Assembly: GCA_964473105.1 (NCBI GenBank)
Contig: CAYYNQ010000095.1
Span: 1 to 40,126, forward strand
Direction of reading: 5' to 3'
From: CAYYNQ01 sp964473105
GTDB lineage: Bacteria > Sumerlaeota > Sumerlaeia > MVZB01
DNA length: 40,126 bases
Shown here in pieces: positions 8,443 through 16,538 of this stretch (position 1 is its first letter; every line of letters begins with the position of its first letter). A program made the translations under genes and the position numbers. The notes beneath the pieces were generated by a model. It saw nothing but the letters and a program-made list of their open reading frames with translations, ran no database searches and was not told where the DNA came from.

Positions 8443-10011
8443 ATGATCCCTGATCGGTGTATGGCTGTTGGAATTGATCTGGGTACAACCTACTCCGTTG
8501 TGGCAAAGGTCGATGAATTCGGCCAGCCGCAGATCATACCTAACGCTGATAATTACAGGACCACGCCATCCGCAGTTTATATAGATGGCAAACAGGTCCT
8601 CGTCGGCCGTATTGCTCGCGACCAGGCGCTGGTCGGTTCTGAGAACTACGCCCAATTTATCAAGCCCTTTATTGGGCGACATCATAAACGGTTCACCATC
8701 AGGGAAGAGCAATGGACGGCCGAAGAAATCTCGGCGATGATTCTTCGCAAACTTGTCACGGATGCCGAGACGGTGATGGGGGGTGAAGGGAGAGTCACTC
8801 ATGCTGTTATTACCGTTCCTGCCTTCTTTACCGAGCAGCAACGCAAGTCCACCGAGGATGCAGGCAGGATTGCCGGCCTTGATGTAATTGGTATCATCAA
8901 TGAACCTACCGCCGCTGCGCTTTCCTACGGTTATGAGATGCTTGGGATGGATAAGACCATTATGGTTTATGACCTTGGGGGGGGGACTTTCGATGTGACA
9001 ATCATGCGGATCGAGGGCGATTCTGTGACGATGCTCGCCACCGATGGTGATGTCCAACTGGGTGGAAAAGATTGGGATGAATTGATTATTGATTACCTTG
9101 CCGAGGTGTTTCTGGAACGACATCAGGTTGATCCCAGAGAAGATCCGGCTGGATTGCCCGGCTTGTATCTGCTTGCTGAACAGGCCAAGCGGCGCCTTTC
9201 CAAGCTAACAGTGACACGGGTTCCGGTCGTATATGGCGGTATATCCGATACGATAGAGATGACCCGTGAACAGTTTCAGGAAAGAACCGATCATCTGCTC
9301 GCGCAGACCGAGACCACGCTACAGCTTGCGATGGAGGGTGCAGAGTTGGGTTTCTCGGATATTGATGAAGTTCTGCTTGTAGGGGGGTCGACACGAATGC
9401 CTGCCGTGCGTGATATGCTGCAGGCGAAGATAGGGGGCAAGCCCAGGCAAGTATTGAACCCGGATGAATGTGTCGCTCAGGGAGCTGCAATCCATGCCGT
9501 AATCATGCAGTTGAAGATGCTGGAAATGGATCTTCCAGTTCCCCGGCCAATTATCCAGGAAAACCAGCTTCACCGTTTTCAGCGGATCGAGGAGCGTTTG
9601 ATAAATGCACACACCATGGGAATCATCGCACTTGATCATAATGGAAAACGGACCGTCGCGCCGATCATTTCACGTGGTGCATTGATTCCCTGCAGGCAGG
9701 TCAGGAATTTCCAGACTAGCCGGGAAAACCAGAAGCAAATCCGCATCATTGTGATGGAGGGTGAGGGTATTCATCCGGAAGCCTGTGTAAAGCTGGGTAC
9801 CTGTTACGTGAAGGATCTTCCAGAAAACTTGGGTCTGGGGACCCCGATCGAGGTGTGTTTCGAATGTTCACTGAATGGATGCTTGAAAATCACCTCTCGT
9901 CTGCCCACGCTGCAAACCGTGGTTCAGGCCGAGATCGACAGGACATACGGGTTGTCGGATGACTCAATTCTCGTTTCCAGGAAACGTTTGGATTTACTGA
10001 CGATAAAATGA
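8443..10011 (+). CDS. Short Hsp70/DnaK-like protein without lid domain
   Basis: This is an Hsp70-family ATPase. The nucleotide-binding domain is complete: phosphate-1 loop 'VGIDLGTTYSVVA', connect region 'GIINEPTAAALSYGYE', phosphate-2 loop 'VYDLGGGTFDVTI' and adenosine motif 'EVLLVGGSTRMPAVRDML'. A substrate-binding beta-sandwich region follows (about residues 395-510), but the protein ends at 522 residues. Housekeeping DnaK is about 610-640 residues, so the helical lid and C-terminal tail are missing. That points to a specialised paralogue rather than the general chaperone. ATG at 8443 or 8461 could be the start; neither has a strong ribosome binding site. The next gene encodes a J-like/SUMF membrane protein and is the likely partner. 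A run of nine G (8977-8985) encodes the GGG of the phosphate-2 loop. Confidence 0.9.
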   Translation: MIPDRCMAVGIDLGTTYSVVAKVDEFGQPQIIPNADNYRTTPSAVYIDGKQVLVGRIARDQALVGSENYAQFIKPFIGRHHKRFTIREEQWTAEEISAMILRKLVTDAETVMGGEGRVTHAVITVPAFFTEQQRKSTEDAGRIAGLDVIGIINEPTAAALSYGYEMLGMDKTIMVYDLGGGTFDVTIMRIEGDSVTMLATDGDVQLGGKDWDELIIDYLAEVFLERHQVDPREDPAGLPGLYLLAEQAKRRLSKLTVTRVPVVYGGISDTIEMTREQFQERTDHLLAQTETTLQLAMEGAELGFSDIDEVLLVGGSTRMPAVRDMLQAKIGGKPRQVLNPDECVAQGAAIHAVIMQLKMLEMDLPVPRPIIQENQLHRFQRIEERLINAHTMGIIALDHNGKRTVAPIISRGALIPCRQVRNFQTSRENQKQIRIIVMEGEGIHPEACVKLGTCYVKDLPENLGLGTPIEVCFECSLNGCLKITSRLPTLQTVVQAEIDRTYGLSDDSILVSRKRLDLLTIK

Positions 10012-10096
10012 TTCTTATCACGCCGTCCTTGAAGGATTACAGTTGTGGGCAGGCATTATGCCTGACTGTGGTCGTTATTGGCGGAAGGTGGTATTT

Positions 10097-11941
10097 ATGA
10101 GTCATGACAGCCTGAATATCAAGATCAGTCCTACATTGCTTGAGTCCCTCGGACTGCCTCGCGACGGCGAGTCGATTGATTATTTCATGCTGATTGGCGT
10201 CGAAGCCGGACGGTTCAGCCCCCAAGATATTGATGCGGGGGTCCTTGAGCGGTCAAGGGTGTTACGTCAATGGCAAACATCTCCCCAGTATGGGAAGGAA
10301 GTTATTCGGTTACTCGGTATCTTGCATCGATCGGCAAAGATTCTGAAGGATCCAAAACGTTGCGCCATTTATCGAGAAGAACTTGAACGAGAGGTCAGAG
10401 GTGAGAAGGATTCATCCTTGAAGCAGTTTGAATCCCTGGCCAGGGCTGCCCTCGTCGGTCAATTCGTCGATCAGGATACTCATGAGCAGATCCGGGATAT
10501 TGCACGAAGCAGGGGGATCCATTCCTGTGACGCGGGTGAAACAGCTACACGTATTCGTGATGAGATGTGGGCCGCCCGAACTCAGAAAATAAAATCCGCT
10601 GATCAGAATGATAACTGGGAGTTCCGTTTTGCCACGAAAGGGATAGAGGGTCTGACTTTGACCTTGAACGGTCTTGAGACTGCCGGAAATCTGAATCGAC
10701 AAAGCATCAACGGACTTCTCGAGGACCCATCCGTGTTTAAACTCGAAAGGGAACAGGTTGCTGCCTGTATTAACCACTACTGTGTGCAGGCATTTGATCG
10801 TATGGTCAGCCTGGTTGCCAACAACCGTGCGGTTAACCAGGAACAGGCGCTGTTGTTGATGCCTCATGCTGAGGAGATGGGATTGCCGCCGGCAAAGGCT
10901 CATGAAATCATCTCGAATTATTCCTTTACGGCGCATTCAGTGGAGGATCTCTACGGGGGATCGGAAATTTCTCAAACCCAGAGTTTTGATTTGGGAGATA
11001 TCGATCAGATTGTGGAGGTGGGTTCTCAGTCGGTCAGGAATCCCCCATTATTATCGGTCATGATCCGTGAAATTCCGAATTATATGCGGCACATAATTCT
11101 CGTCATGCTGTGTTTGGTGGTGGGAATTTATGCGATTACTTTTGCCAGGTTGAAGAATAAGTCTGGGCCAACATCTGTGGATATTGGGATTCATCCTGTC
11201 CGGATTCCGGCTGTTCATGAACCGGTCGGTGGTCAATCAAAACCGGTCCAGAAACGCTCCAAACACTTCCTCGCCCCATCGATAAGCCTGGTTCACCGCC
11301 CAAAATTCCCAAGCCGGGTTCCGCTCACTCCTGACAAAATGATACTGCTTGAGCCGGAAAATAATTTGGATCCGCCGGCTTTCTCGATTTATGCCCATGA
11401 AGTGACGAATGAGGAATATCAGCAGTTCATAAACAACACTTTCGACCCAACACCCATAGGGTGGACGGATCGGCGGTATCCATCCGGGACTGGTAGCCAC
11501 CCCGTGTCCGGGGTTTCATGGGATCAGGCACGTTCATATATCAAATGGCTTGCGCTGAAGAATGGGCTGGATCAGGAAACAATCCAGCTTCCGTCCCACC
11601 GGGAATATTTGCGGGCGCTGAGAGGCCTGTCTATTCGTGGGAATCCTGGGGACCAGGGTTATTGGAAGCGAGCCCGGTTAGGTGGGAAAAGCAAACCACA
11701 GCCGGTCATGAGTGTCTTATGGGATGAAATCTACTTTGCTGGTATTGGACAGGTCCATAATCTGGTCGGTAATGTGGCCGAATGGACCCGGGATGGAGAT
11801 GGTCCACTCATGGCAGGAATCGCCGGGGGGGATTATCAACAGGAATCCCCTGAATATAATCATCTGATATTGCGGTATATAAACAAGAAAAGACAATTGT
11901 CGAGTGTCGGTTTTCGTTATGTAATCAATCTGCCTAACTGA
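10097..11941 (+). CDS. J-like domain / membrane helix / SUMF (FGE-like) fusion protein
   Basis: Residues 28-100 resemble a J domain: 'DYFMLIGVEAGRFSPQDI' at the start and 'AKILKDPKRCAIYREEL' at the end match the 'vLsDpekRaaYd' helix. The HPD tripeptide that stimulates Hsp70 is not there. A helical region follows, then one membrane segment (about 332-352, IILVMLCLVVGIYAITF). From about 410 to the end is an FGE-sulfatase/SUMF-type domain: 'HEVTNEEYQQFI', 'HPVSGVSWDQARSYIKWL', 'VHNLVGNVAEWT' and 'SVGFRYV'. This domain has no cysteine, so it cannot use the copper-cysteine chemistry of true formylglycine-generating enzyme. I chose ATG 10097 because GGTGG precedes it; the frame opens at 10043. It lies 85 bp after the Hsp70 gene and probably works with it, with the J-like part in the cytoplasm and SUMF outside. 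Confidence 0.8.
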   Translation: MSHDSLNIKISPTLLESLGLPRDGESIDYFMLIGVEAGRFSPQDIDAGVLERSRVLRQWQTSPQYGKEVIRLLGILHRSAKILKDPKRCAIYREELEREVRGEKDSSLKQFESLARAALVGQFVDQDTHEQIRDIARSRGIHSCDAGETATRIRDEMWAARTQKIKSADQNDNWEFRFATKGIEGLTLTLNGLETAGNLNRQSINGLLEDPSVFKLEREQVAACINHYCVQAFDRMVSLVANNRAVNQEQALLLMPHAEEMGLPPAKAHEIISNYSFTAHSVEDLYGGSEISQTQSFDLGDIDQIVEVGSQSVRNPPLLSVMIREIPNYMRHIILVMLCLVVGIYAITFARLKNKSGPTSVDIGIHPVRIPAVHEPVGGQSKPVQKRSKHFLAPSISLVHRPKFPSRVPLTPDKMILLEPENNLDPPAFSIYAHEVTNEEYQQFINNTFDPTPIGWTDRRYPSGTGSHPVSGVSWDQARSYIKWLALKNGLDQETIQLPSHREYLRALRGLSIRGNPGDQGYWKRARLGGKSKPQPVMSVLWDEIYFAGIGQVHNLVGNVAEWTRDGDGPLMAGIAGGDYQQESPEYNHLILRYINKKRQLSSVGFRYVINLPN

Positions 11942-12490
11942 TTCCCGTTATTTCTCTTGATGGGATGTCACGTTCACCCTGCTGATGCCGGATCAGCCCA
12001 AAGAGGTTCGAAAATCACGGCTGTTACCCGATAGGTGCAAGGAATTCTTGTGTTTGAAGCCGCCGAGGTGGTTGTCCAGTATTGGCGTAACGGAAGTCCC
12101 CTTGTAGATATCGAGTTACAATTCAGAGCGGGTCGGGTTACAGCTTTACCCCTATGAAGGATAAATATAATGCCCACAGTGAAAATTGGCTGAATGAACT
12201 TTTTCTTGCGGGAGTTTCTGAGCCTGAAAGGGCCTTTCGAAAAGTGGATATTCAATGATGGATTACCCCCGAAGCCCTTATTTTAAATCCAGGAATAAGA
12301 GAGAAGGGTTCAACGGCGACAGATATGCCTGCTTTGAAAACCCATCTTTGCTGTCCAAAGAAATTGGAAATACCCAACATAAACGTGGTATTATACTGAC
12401 CAGTTCCCATTTCGACGAAGTTGCATATCATGATGTCGGAAGTGGGGCGATAGTCTTCAAGAAGAATATTGATTTCGGAGAAAACGGGGA
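11942..12490. other. 549-bp region with no convincing gene
   Basis: After the SUMF fusion gene there is a small hairpin (GCTGAT 11981-11986 / ATCAGC 11992-11997, 5-base loop) without a T-run. A 34-codon frame at 12154-12258 (MKDKYNAHSENWLNELFLAG...) looks mildly protein-like but has no recognisable family. Sixteen bases at 12149-12164 (cccctatgaaggataa) recur at 13672-13687. Minus-strand frames at 11974-12255 and 12252-12539 overlap by 4 bp but have unconvincing composition. The second half is visibly more AT-rich than the flanking genes. It may hold decayed coding sequence or the promoter of the next gene. Confidence 0.4.
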
Positions 12491-13411
12491 ATGTGTCAAG
12501 CAATATGGAAGTGGTTGGGTGCTTCCTGTTTATTTTCATGCATTTATTTCTGTGTTTATTCGCAGGGATTAAGTACGGACAGCCCCGACCAATCAGGGTC
12601 TGAATCGCCGGACATTATGTCCGGCATTGCCGCGGATCCCGTATCGGACATCTTCCTCCAGCCTTTATTGACTCGGGTAGAAACCGATTTTAAACCTGAA
12701 ATGGAACTCCATGTCGCGCCCAGCATCGTCGATGTTGAGTTGAAAGAAATATGGCGTGACACTCCCATTCAAGGTTATCTCGCCCGTCCCCGGGATCAGA
12801 GGCCTTTGGGAGCTGTTCTGCTGATCCATGATATGTGGGGCTTGATGGATGGAGTCAGGAAACAGGCTCGCGATCTGGCAGGGGATGGCTTTGTGAGTTT
12901 TGCTCTGGATCTTTACAGGGGAAGTGTTCCTTCCAGTAGGAAGGATGCTGTTGGGTTGATGCGCAGTCTGGAAAGGAATCAAGTCAATCGAATGAGCAGG
13001 GCTGCCCTGGACTGGCTCAATACCCAGTCCTCAATTGAGGAGGGCATTCGGACGGGTGTCGTGGGATGGGGTATCGGCGGCGTGTATGCTCTGGAGTTGT
13101 CGATCCAGGGGACATCACCGGATGCACTTGTGCTTTTTTACAGCGATGTGAGCGGGGATCATCCGGCTGTCGGGACAATACAGTGCCCCCTCTTGGGTTT
13201 TTATGCCTCACGTGACTTCTTGATCATCCCGGAGCGGGTCAGTTCTTTTGGGGCGGCACTGCATGAGAAAGGACACCGATATCATGAACTGGTATTTTAT
13301 GATACGATACCCGGATTCAGCCTCAAGCCCTTAAATCCTCTGCAGGAAAGTTATGCCGAAACCGCATATACAAAGATGACTTCCTTTCTGAAAGGCCATC
13401 TCCACCGCTGA
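12491..13411 (+). CDS. Exported dienelactone-hydrolase-fold protein, catalytic residues lost
   Basis: The alpha/beta-hydrolase fold of the dienelactone hydrolase family is clear from 'GAVLLIHDMWGLMDGVRKQA', 'GFVSFALDLYRG' and 'VVGWGIGGVYALEL'. An N-terminal hydrophobic segment (WLGASCLFSCIYFCVYSQG) suggests export or a membrane anchor. The nucleophile elbow, normally G-x-C-x-G-G, reads G-W-G-I-G-G, so Gly194 replaces the Cys. Asp242 is kept exactly 48 residues later, as in the C123-D171-H202 triad of the Pseudomonas enzyme. Where the His should fall, 31-32 residues on, the sequence is 'YDTIPGF' with no His. I infer a non-hydrolytic protein, perhaps a binding or scaffolding relative. GGAG at 12477-12480 precedes the ATG. 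Confidence 0.8.
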   Translation: MCQAIWKWLGASCLFSCIYFCVYSQGLSTDSPDQSGSESPDIMSGIAADPVSDIFLQPLLTRVETDFKPEMELHVAPSIVDVELKEIWRDTPIQGYLARPRDQRPLGAVLLIHDMWGLMDGVRKQARDLAGDGFVSFALDLYRGSVPSSRKDAVGLMRSLERNQVNRMSRAALDWLNTQSSIEEGIRTGVVGWGIGGVYALELSIQGTSPDALVLFYSDVSGDHPAVGTIQCPLLGFYASRDFLIIPERVSSFGAALHEKGHRYHELVFYDTIPGFSLKPLNPLQESYAETAYTKMTSFLKGHLHR

Positions 13412-13470
13412 CAGGTATTTCCTGATCGGGATAACCGTGAATCGGGATAATGCTCAAAAAGTTGATGTAA

Positions 13471-13502
13471 CATGAGGTTCCCGAAGACCGGAACTCCTCA
13501 TG
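13471..13502 (+). terminator. Strong imperfect hairpin after the hydrolase-fold gene
   Basis: CATGAGG (13471-13477) pairs with CCTCATG (13496-13502), and TTCC (13478-13481) pairs with GGAA (13490-13493) across a two-base bulge. That gives an 11-bp stem with an 8-base loop. It lies 60 bp after the stop codon. No T-run follows, so it could be a Rho-assisted terminator, an mRNA-stabilising element or a leader structure for the downstream transporter genes. Confidence 0.35.
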
Positions 13503-13622
13503 CACCTGGCCGGTAAAGCCCTGATGATTCGTCCGTCGGCGTGAGTGTTGTTCCCTCTCACAAGAATGAATTACGTTCATATGGAGTTCCCAGTTTGCTG
13601 ACAGGGGTCATTTGACTGGCCT

Positions 13623-14627
13623 GTGATATCGGTTATGCACCTGAAATATCGCTTGCCAGAGACTGATGGATCCCCTATGAAGGATAACCGATCAGGGCCA
13701 GTTGGCCCCACTCGCCGTTTCGGGAATGATTTTGGAATGCCCATCATGCAGAAAATATCAGATCCTCGATCCAGGAATATACCCGTCAGAGGCCCACGGC
13801 TTCATGCGGATGATGTTGGATTTCAATACCACGCATCTTGGTGGTGCCTGCATGGTGTAGGGCTGGAGCTGAATTGCGGTGAATTGCTGGGAATTGTCGG
13901 CCCGAATGGTTCGGGTAAGTCAACACTTCTGAAAATACTCGCCGGTCATCTGTTGCCGAAGGAGGGGGAGGTTCGACTGGATGACTTGGCGCTGAATCAG
14001 TGGGACAGAAAAAAAATGGCGCGAAAAGTTGCCTATCTTCCCCAGTCTGTTCAGGCAGTTTTTCCATACACGGTCAGTGAAATAGTCAGTCAGGGGCGTT
14101 ATCCCCATCAGGGCTCTTTCGGGTTCATGAGCCGGAACGATTGCGGGATCATTGAACAGGCAATGGACTGGACGCATATCCGACCTTTTGCAAGCCGGAC
14201 CCTGGCCGAACTTTCCGGTGGTGAGCGTCAGCGTGTATTTCTTGCTTCCGTTCTTGCACAGGGAGCCCGCCTGCTTCTTCTGGATGAACCGACGACGGCT
14301 CTCGATCTACATCATCAAATTGACATCTTTGAGAGATTGGGACGACTTGTAGATGAGGGATATGGGGTGGGGTTGGTTACCCATGATCTCAACCTCGCGG
14401 CACAATTCTGCCACCGTTTGGTTGTATTGAATGAGGGCGGGATTCTGGTCGAGGGTAGCCCATCGGCTGTCATGAAACAGGAGGTTCTTGACAAGGTCTA
14501 TGCCGATACTCTGATGGTCAAGGAACATCCGTCTAACGGATTGCCCATGGTCATACTTACGAATGATCGTGCACGTCCTGATTTCAAAATCCAGCCCAGA
14601 TCCGGGGACGACTCATGCAAAATCTAA
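13623..14627 (+). CDS. ABC importer ATP-binding protein (FecE/BtuD/HmuV type)
   Basis: This is the ATPase of an importer for iron-siderophore, heme, cobalamin or a similar chelate. Walker A is 'VGPNGSGKSTLL' (about 92-103), the Q-loop is 'VAYLPQ', the signature is 'LSGGERQRV', Walker B is 'LLLLDEPTTALDL' and the switch His is in 'VTHDLNLA'. The dimerisation D-loop is normal. The frame opens at a GTG (13623), but the ABC domain begins only near residue 60. The true start may be an internal ATG at 13635, 13677 or 13737, none with a clear ribosome binding site. The permease gene overlaps its 3' end by 13 bp, so both are translated together. The ligand is not determinable and no substrate-binding protein is adjacent. 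Confidence 0.88.
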   Translation: MISVMHLKYRLPETDGSPMKDNRSGPVGPTRRFGNDFGMPIMQKISDPRSRNIPVRGPRLHADDVGFQYHASWWCLHGVGLELNCGELLGIVGPNGSGKSTLLKILAGHLLPKEGEVRLDDLALNQWDRKKMARKVAYLPQSVQAVFPYTVSEIVSQGRYPHQGSFGFMSRNDCGIIEQAMDWTHIRPFASRTLAELSGGERQRVFLASVLAQGARLLLLDEPTTALDLHHQIDIFERLGRLVDEGYGVGLVTHDLNLAAQFCHRLVVLNEGGILVEGSPSAVMKQEVLDKVYADTLMVKEHPSNGLPMVILTNDRARPDFKIQPRSGDDSCKI

Positions 14628-15676
14628 ATTCCATGAAATATATCCTGATCTTGATGGCTTGTGTAGTTTTCGTGGCCGTGGTTCTGGTGGTCTCGCTGAT
14701 GGTCGGGTCGACCCCGGCAGCATTGCCACGGGCCTTGTCTGGCCTGTTGGGCGATGCTTCGCCGGATATTGCGATGGACGAATATATTATCTTTCACCTT
14801 CGGCTGCCACGGTTGATTATGGCATTCTTGGCAGGGGCCTCCCTGGCCATTGTGGGCGCCGTCTTTCAGGCCCTGCTGCGCAACCCACTCGCGACTCCCT
14901 ATACATTGGGTGTATCTACGGGCGGATCGTTCGGCGCCTACCTTGCACTTTCGCTGCCAGCGTTATTCCCGGCCATCAATTTTCAATGGGGTGGTATCGA
15001 CCCTGTTCCAGTTTTTGCTTTTGCGGGTGCGTTGCTTGCAGTAGGCATCATTTACATGCTGTCCCGGTCAGGGGGCAGGATTTCACCGCTTGAACTGCTG
15101 TTGGCAGGGGTTGTGATGGGTGCCATATTTTCTTCGCTGATCCTTGTAGTCCGTTATTTTTCCAGACCCGAGGAGCTCATCAACATGGATCGATGGATCA
15201 TGGGGATGATCGATATCACGGGGTATGACGCGAAAATCGGGACGGCCTTGATCGTGTTGCTACCATCATTGGCAATCCTGCTCGCACAGGCTCGCGGGCT
15301 GGACCAGATATCATTTGGCGAAAACCTTGCCGCAGGCAGGGGGGTCAATGTCCCCAAACTTCAAAAAACCTGCTTCCTGATTGGTTCACTGGCAACGGCT
15401 TCAGTTGTGGGAGTCGTTGGCCCTATCGGGTTTGTCGGATTAATCGTGCCTCATACGGTTCGGTGGCTAGTTGGCCCCGATCATCGTTTGCTGTTACCAT
15501 GCTCGGTTCTCATTGGCGGAGGATTTCTGATCGTATGCGATACCGTTGCCCGAACTGTGATCGCGCCGACCCAACTTCCCGTCGGGATCATCACGGCACT
15601 TCTCGGTGGCCCATTTTTCTTATTCATTCTTGTTCGCAGTAGATGTTCAGGTAGCAGGATGCGGATCGGTGCCTAG
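14615..15676 (+). CDS. FecCD-family ABC transporter permease
   Basis: This is the membrane subunit of an iron-chelate/cobalamin-type importer. Family hallmarks are 'LRLPRLIMAFLAGASLAIVGAVFQ' split around the conserved R-L-P-R, 'NPLATPYTLGVSTGGSFGA', and near the C terminus 'GPIGFVGLIVPHTVRWL' with a conserved PH. About nine or ten hydrophobic segments span 353 residues, slightly longer than the roughly 330 usual for the family. GGGGA (14604-14608) lies six bases before the ATG, supporting this start inside the end of the ATPase gene. With the ATPase it forms a two-gene transporter lacking its binding protein. The following gene is on the opposite strand. Confidence 0.92.
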   Translation: MQNLNSMKYILILMACVVFVAVVLVVSLMVGSTPAALPRALSGLLGDASPDIAMDEYIIFHLRLPRLIMAFLAGASLAIVGAVFQALLRNPLATPYTLGVSTGGSFGAYLALSLPALFPAINFQWGGIDPVPVFAFAGALLAVGIIYMLSRSGGRISPLELLLAGVVMGAIFSSLILVVRYFSRPEELINMDRWIMGMIDITGYDAKIGTALIVLLPSLAILLAQARGLDQISFGENLAAGRGVNVPKLQKTCFLIGSLATASVVGVVGPIGFVGLIVPHTVRWLVGPDHRLLLPCSVLIGGGFLIVCDTVARTVIAPTQLPVGIITALLGGPFFLFILVRSRCSGSRMRIGA

Positions 15677-15912
15677 AGGCATGATTGGAAAAGGATCTCG
15701 ATACGGGTCTTGGCATGACGAAGCCGCACAGTGAAAAGTTCCCGTGCATATATCCTCTTATTTCATTTCGGTATCCTTCGGAACTGGCAAGGTTGGTTTA
15801 TCTCGATCCTGTGATATCCATCTCCAGTGGAAAACATATGCTGTCCGCGGTTTTATTGCTGGGGGCTATCCCTGTCCAGTCTTGGAGTTGGGATCTAGCC
15901 ATATCCTGAGGT
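15677..15912. other. 236-bp convergent intergenic region
   Basis: The region lies between the FecCD permease and the NUDIX gene, which point towards each other. A 74-codon plus-strand frame (15685-15909) is open, but its peptide matches no family I know and resembles neither a periplasmic binding protein nor a signal peptide. I see no clear intrinsic terminator. Confidence 0.3.
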
Positions 15913-16380
15913 TTATTTGATTTCTAGGTGCGGGTTGGGTTTCTGCTCGATGAATCGTTCCCGAATTGACAGGAGTGATTCACGCTGACCGGCGAAATCC
16001 AGCCTGTTGATGGCTTTTTCCATGGTCAGCCAAGCGTGGTCACTGTGCTCATTGTTGAGTCGGACCTGACGGGGTTCCGGAACAAAGCCGACAAAAACCG
16101 GTGCAATATATATCTCGTCGCGGCGAATGTGATAGAATTGTTCGCAAATGTTGGCCGAATAAAACCTATTGGGGATAAGTCCTGTTTCCTCTTGCGTTTC
16201 ACGTAGCGCCGCCTGCCATGCCTTTTCCCCGGACCGGATCCCCCCGGAAACCTGGCACCATGATCCTTGCAGTGAATCGGCCCGTTTTAGCAGAAGCACA
16301 TGCCATTTCTGGTTGATACGGGCGAACAGGTAAACTGAGATCCCATTGCAGCGGAGAGGGATTTCCCCCAGAACACTCAT
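15913..16380 (-). CDS. NUDIX hydrolase
   Basis: The protein hydrolyses a nucleoside diphosphate linked to another moiety. The NUDIX box is intact: 'GGIRSGEKAWQAALRETQEE' followed by TGL, satisfying GX5EX7REUXEEXGU. At 155 residues with an early 'VYLFARINQKWHVLLLKRA', it most resembles the small NudB/dATP-pyrophosphohydrolase-like branch, but substrate cannot be set from sequence. GGGGA lies a few bases ahead of the ATG. It stands alone: the giant permease gene upstream on the same strand ends 158 bp away, with an inverted repeat between. Confidence 0.88.
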   Translation of the reverse strand: MSVLGEIPLRCNGISVYLFARINQKWHVLLLKRADSLQGSWCQVSGGIRSGEKAWQAALRETQEETGLIPNRFYSANICEQFYHIRRDEIYIAPVFVGFVPEPRQVRLNNEHSDHAWLTMEKAINRLDFAGQRESLLSIRERFIEQKPNPHLEIK

Positions 16381-16448
16381 GCCTAATCCCCAATCAATAG
16401 ATCCATGACTTCCATTCTGTTTATTCCCCTTCTCGAAAACACGGCCCT

Positions 16449-16465
16449 ATTCACGACGCGTGAAT
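16449..16465 (-). other. Perfect inverted repeat upstream of the NUDIX gene
   Basis: ATTCAC-GACGC-GTGAAT forms a perfect 6-bp stem with a 5-base spacer. It lies about 70 bp upstream of the NUDIX ATG and 74 bp downstream of the permease stop, both on the minus strand. It could be a small terminator (no T-run) or an operator for the NUDIX gene. Confidence 0.25.
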
Positions 16466-16538
16466 CATTTCTCCGGACATAATTGCAGACGAGTGTAACT
16501 TCTGAGCATACAGGGTAACAAGGCGGGGGAATAAATTC

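Noticed and set aside
8045..8506. Long N-terminal extension of the small lipoprotein
   Set aside because: The 154 extra residues would overlap the Hsp70 start, have unlikely composition, and would bury the lipoprotein signal.
12252..12539. Minus-strand frames at 11974-12255 and 12252-12539 as an overlapping gene pair
   Set aside because: The 4-bp overlap is suggestive, but neither peptide shows a motif and the second overlaps the start of the hydrolase-fold gene.
13412..13622. Cobalamin riboswitch ahead of the BtuCD/FecCD-like genes
   Set aside because: I could not find the conserved B12-box pattern; only a simple hairpin is present.
14563..15093. 176-codon plus-strand frame inside the ABC permease gene
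   Set aside because: It is out of frame with the clear FecCD permease and its peptide is Cys/Gly-rich without family motifs.
15685..15909. Small plus-strand frame considered as a degenerate periplasmic binding protein
   Set aside because: At 74 residues it lacks a lipoprotein signal and any FecB-like motif; there is also no ribosome binding site.
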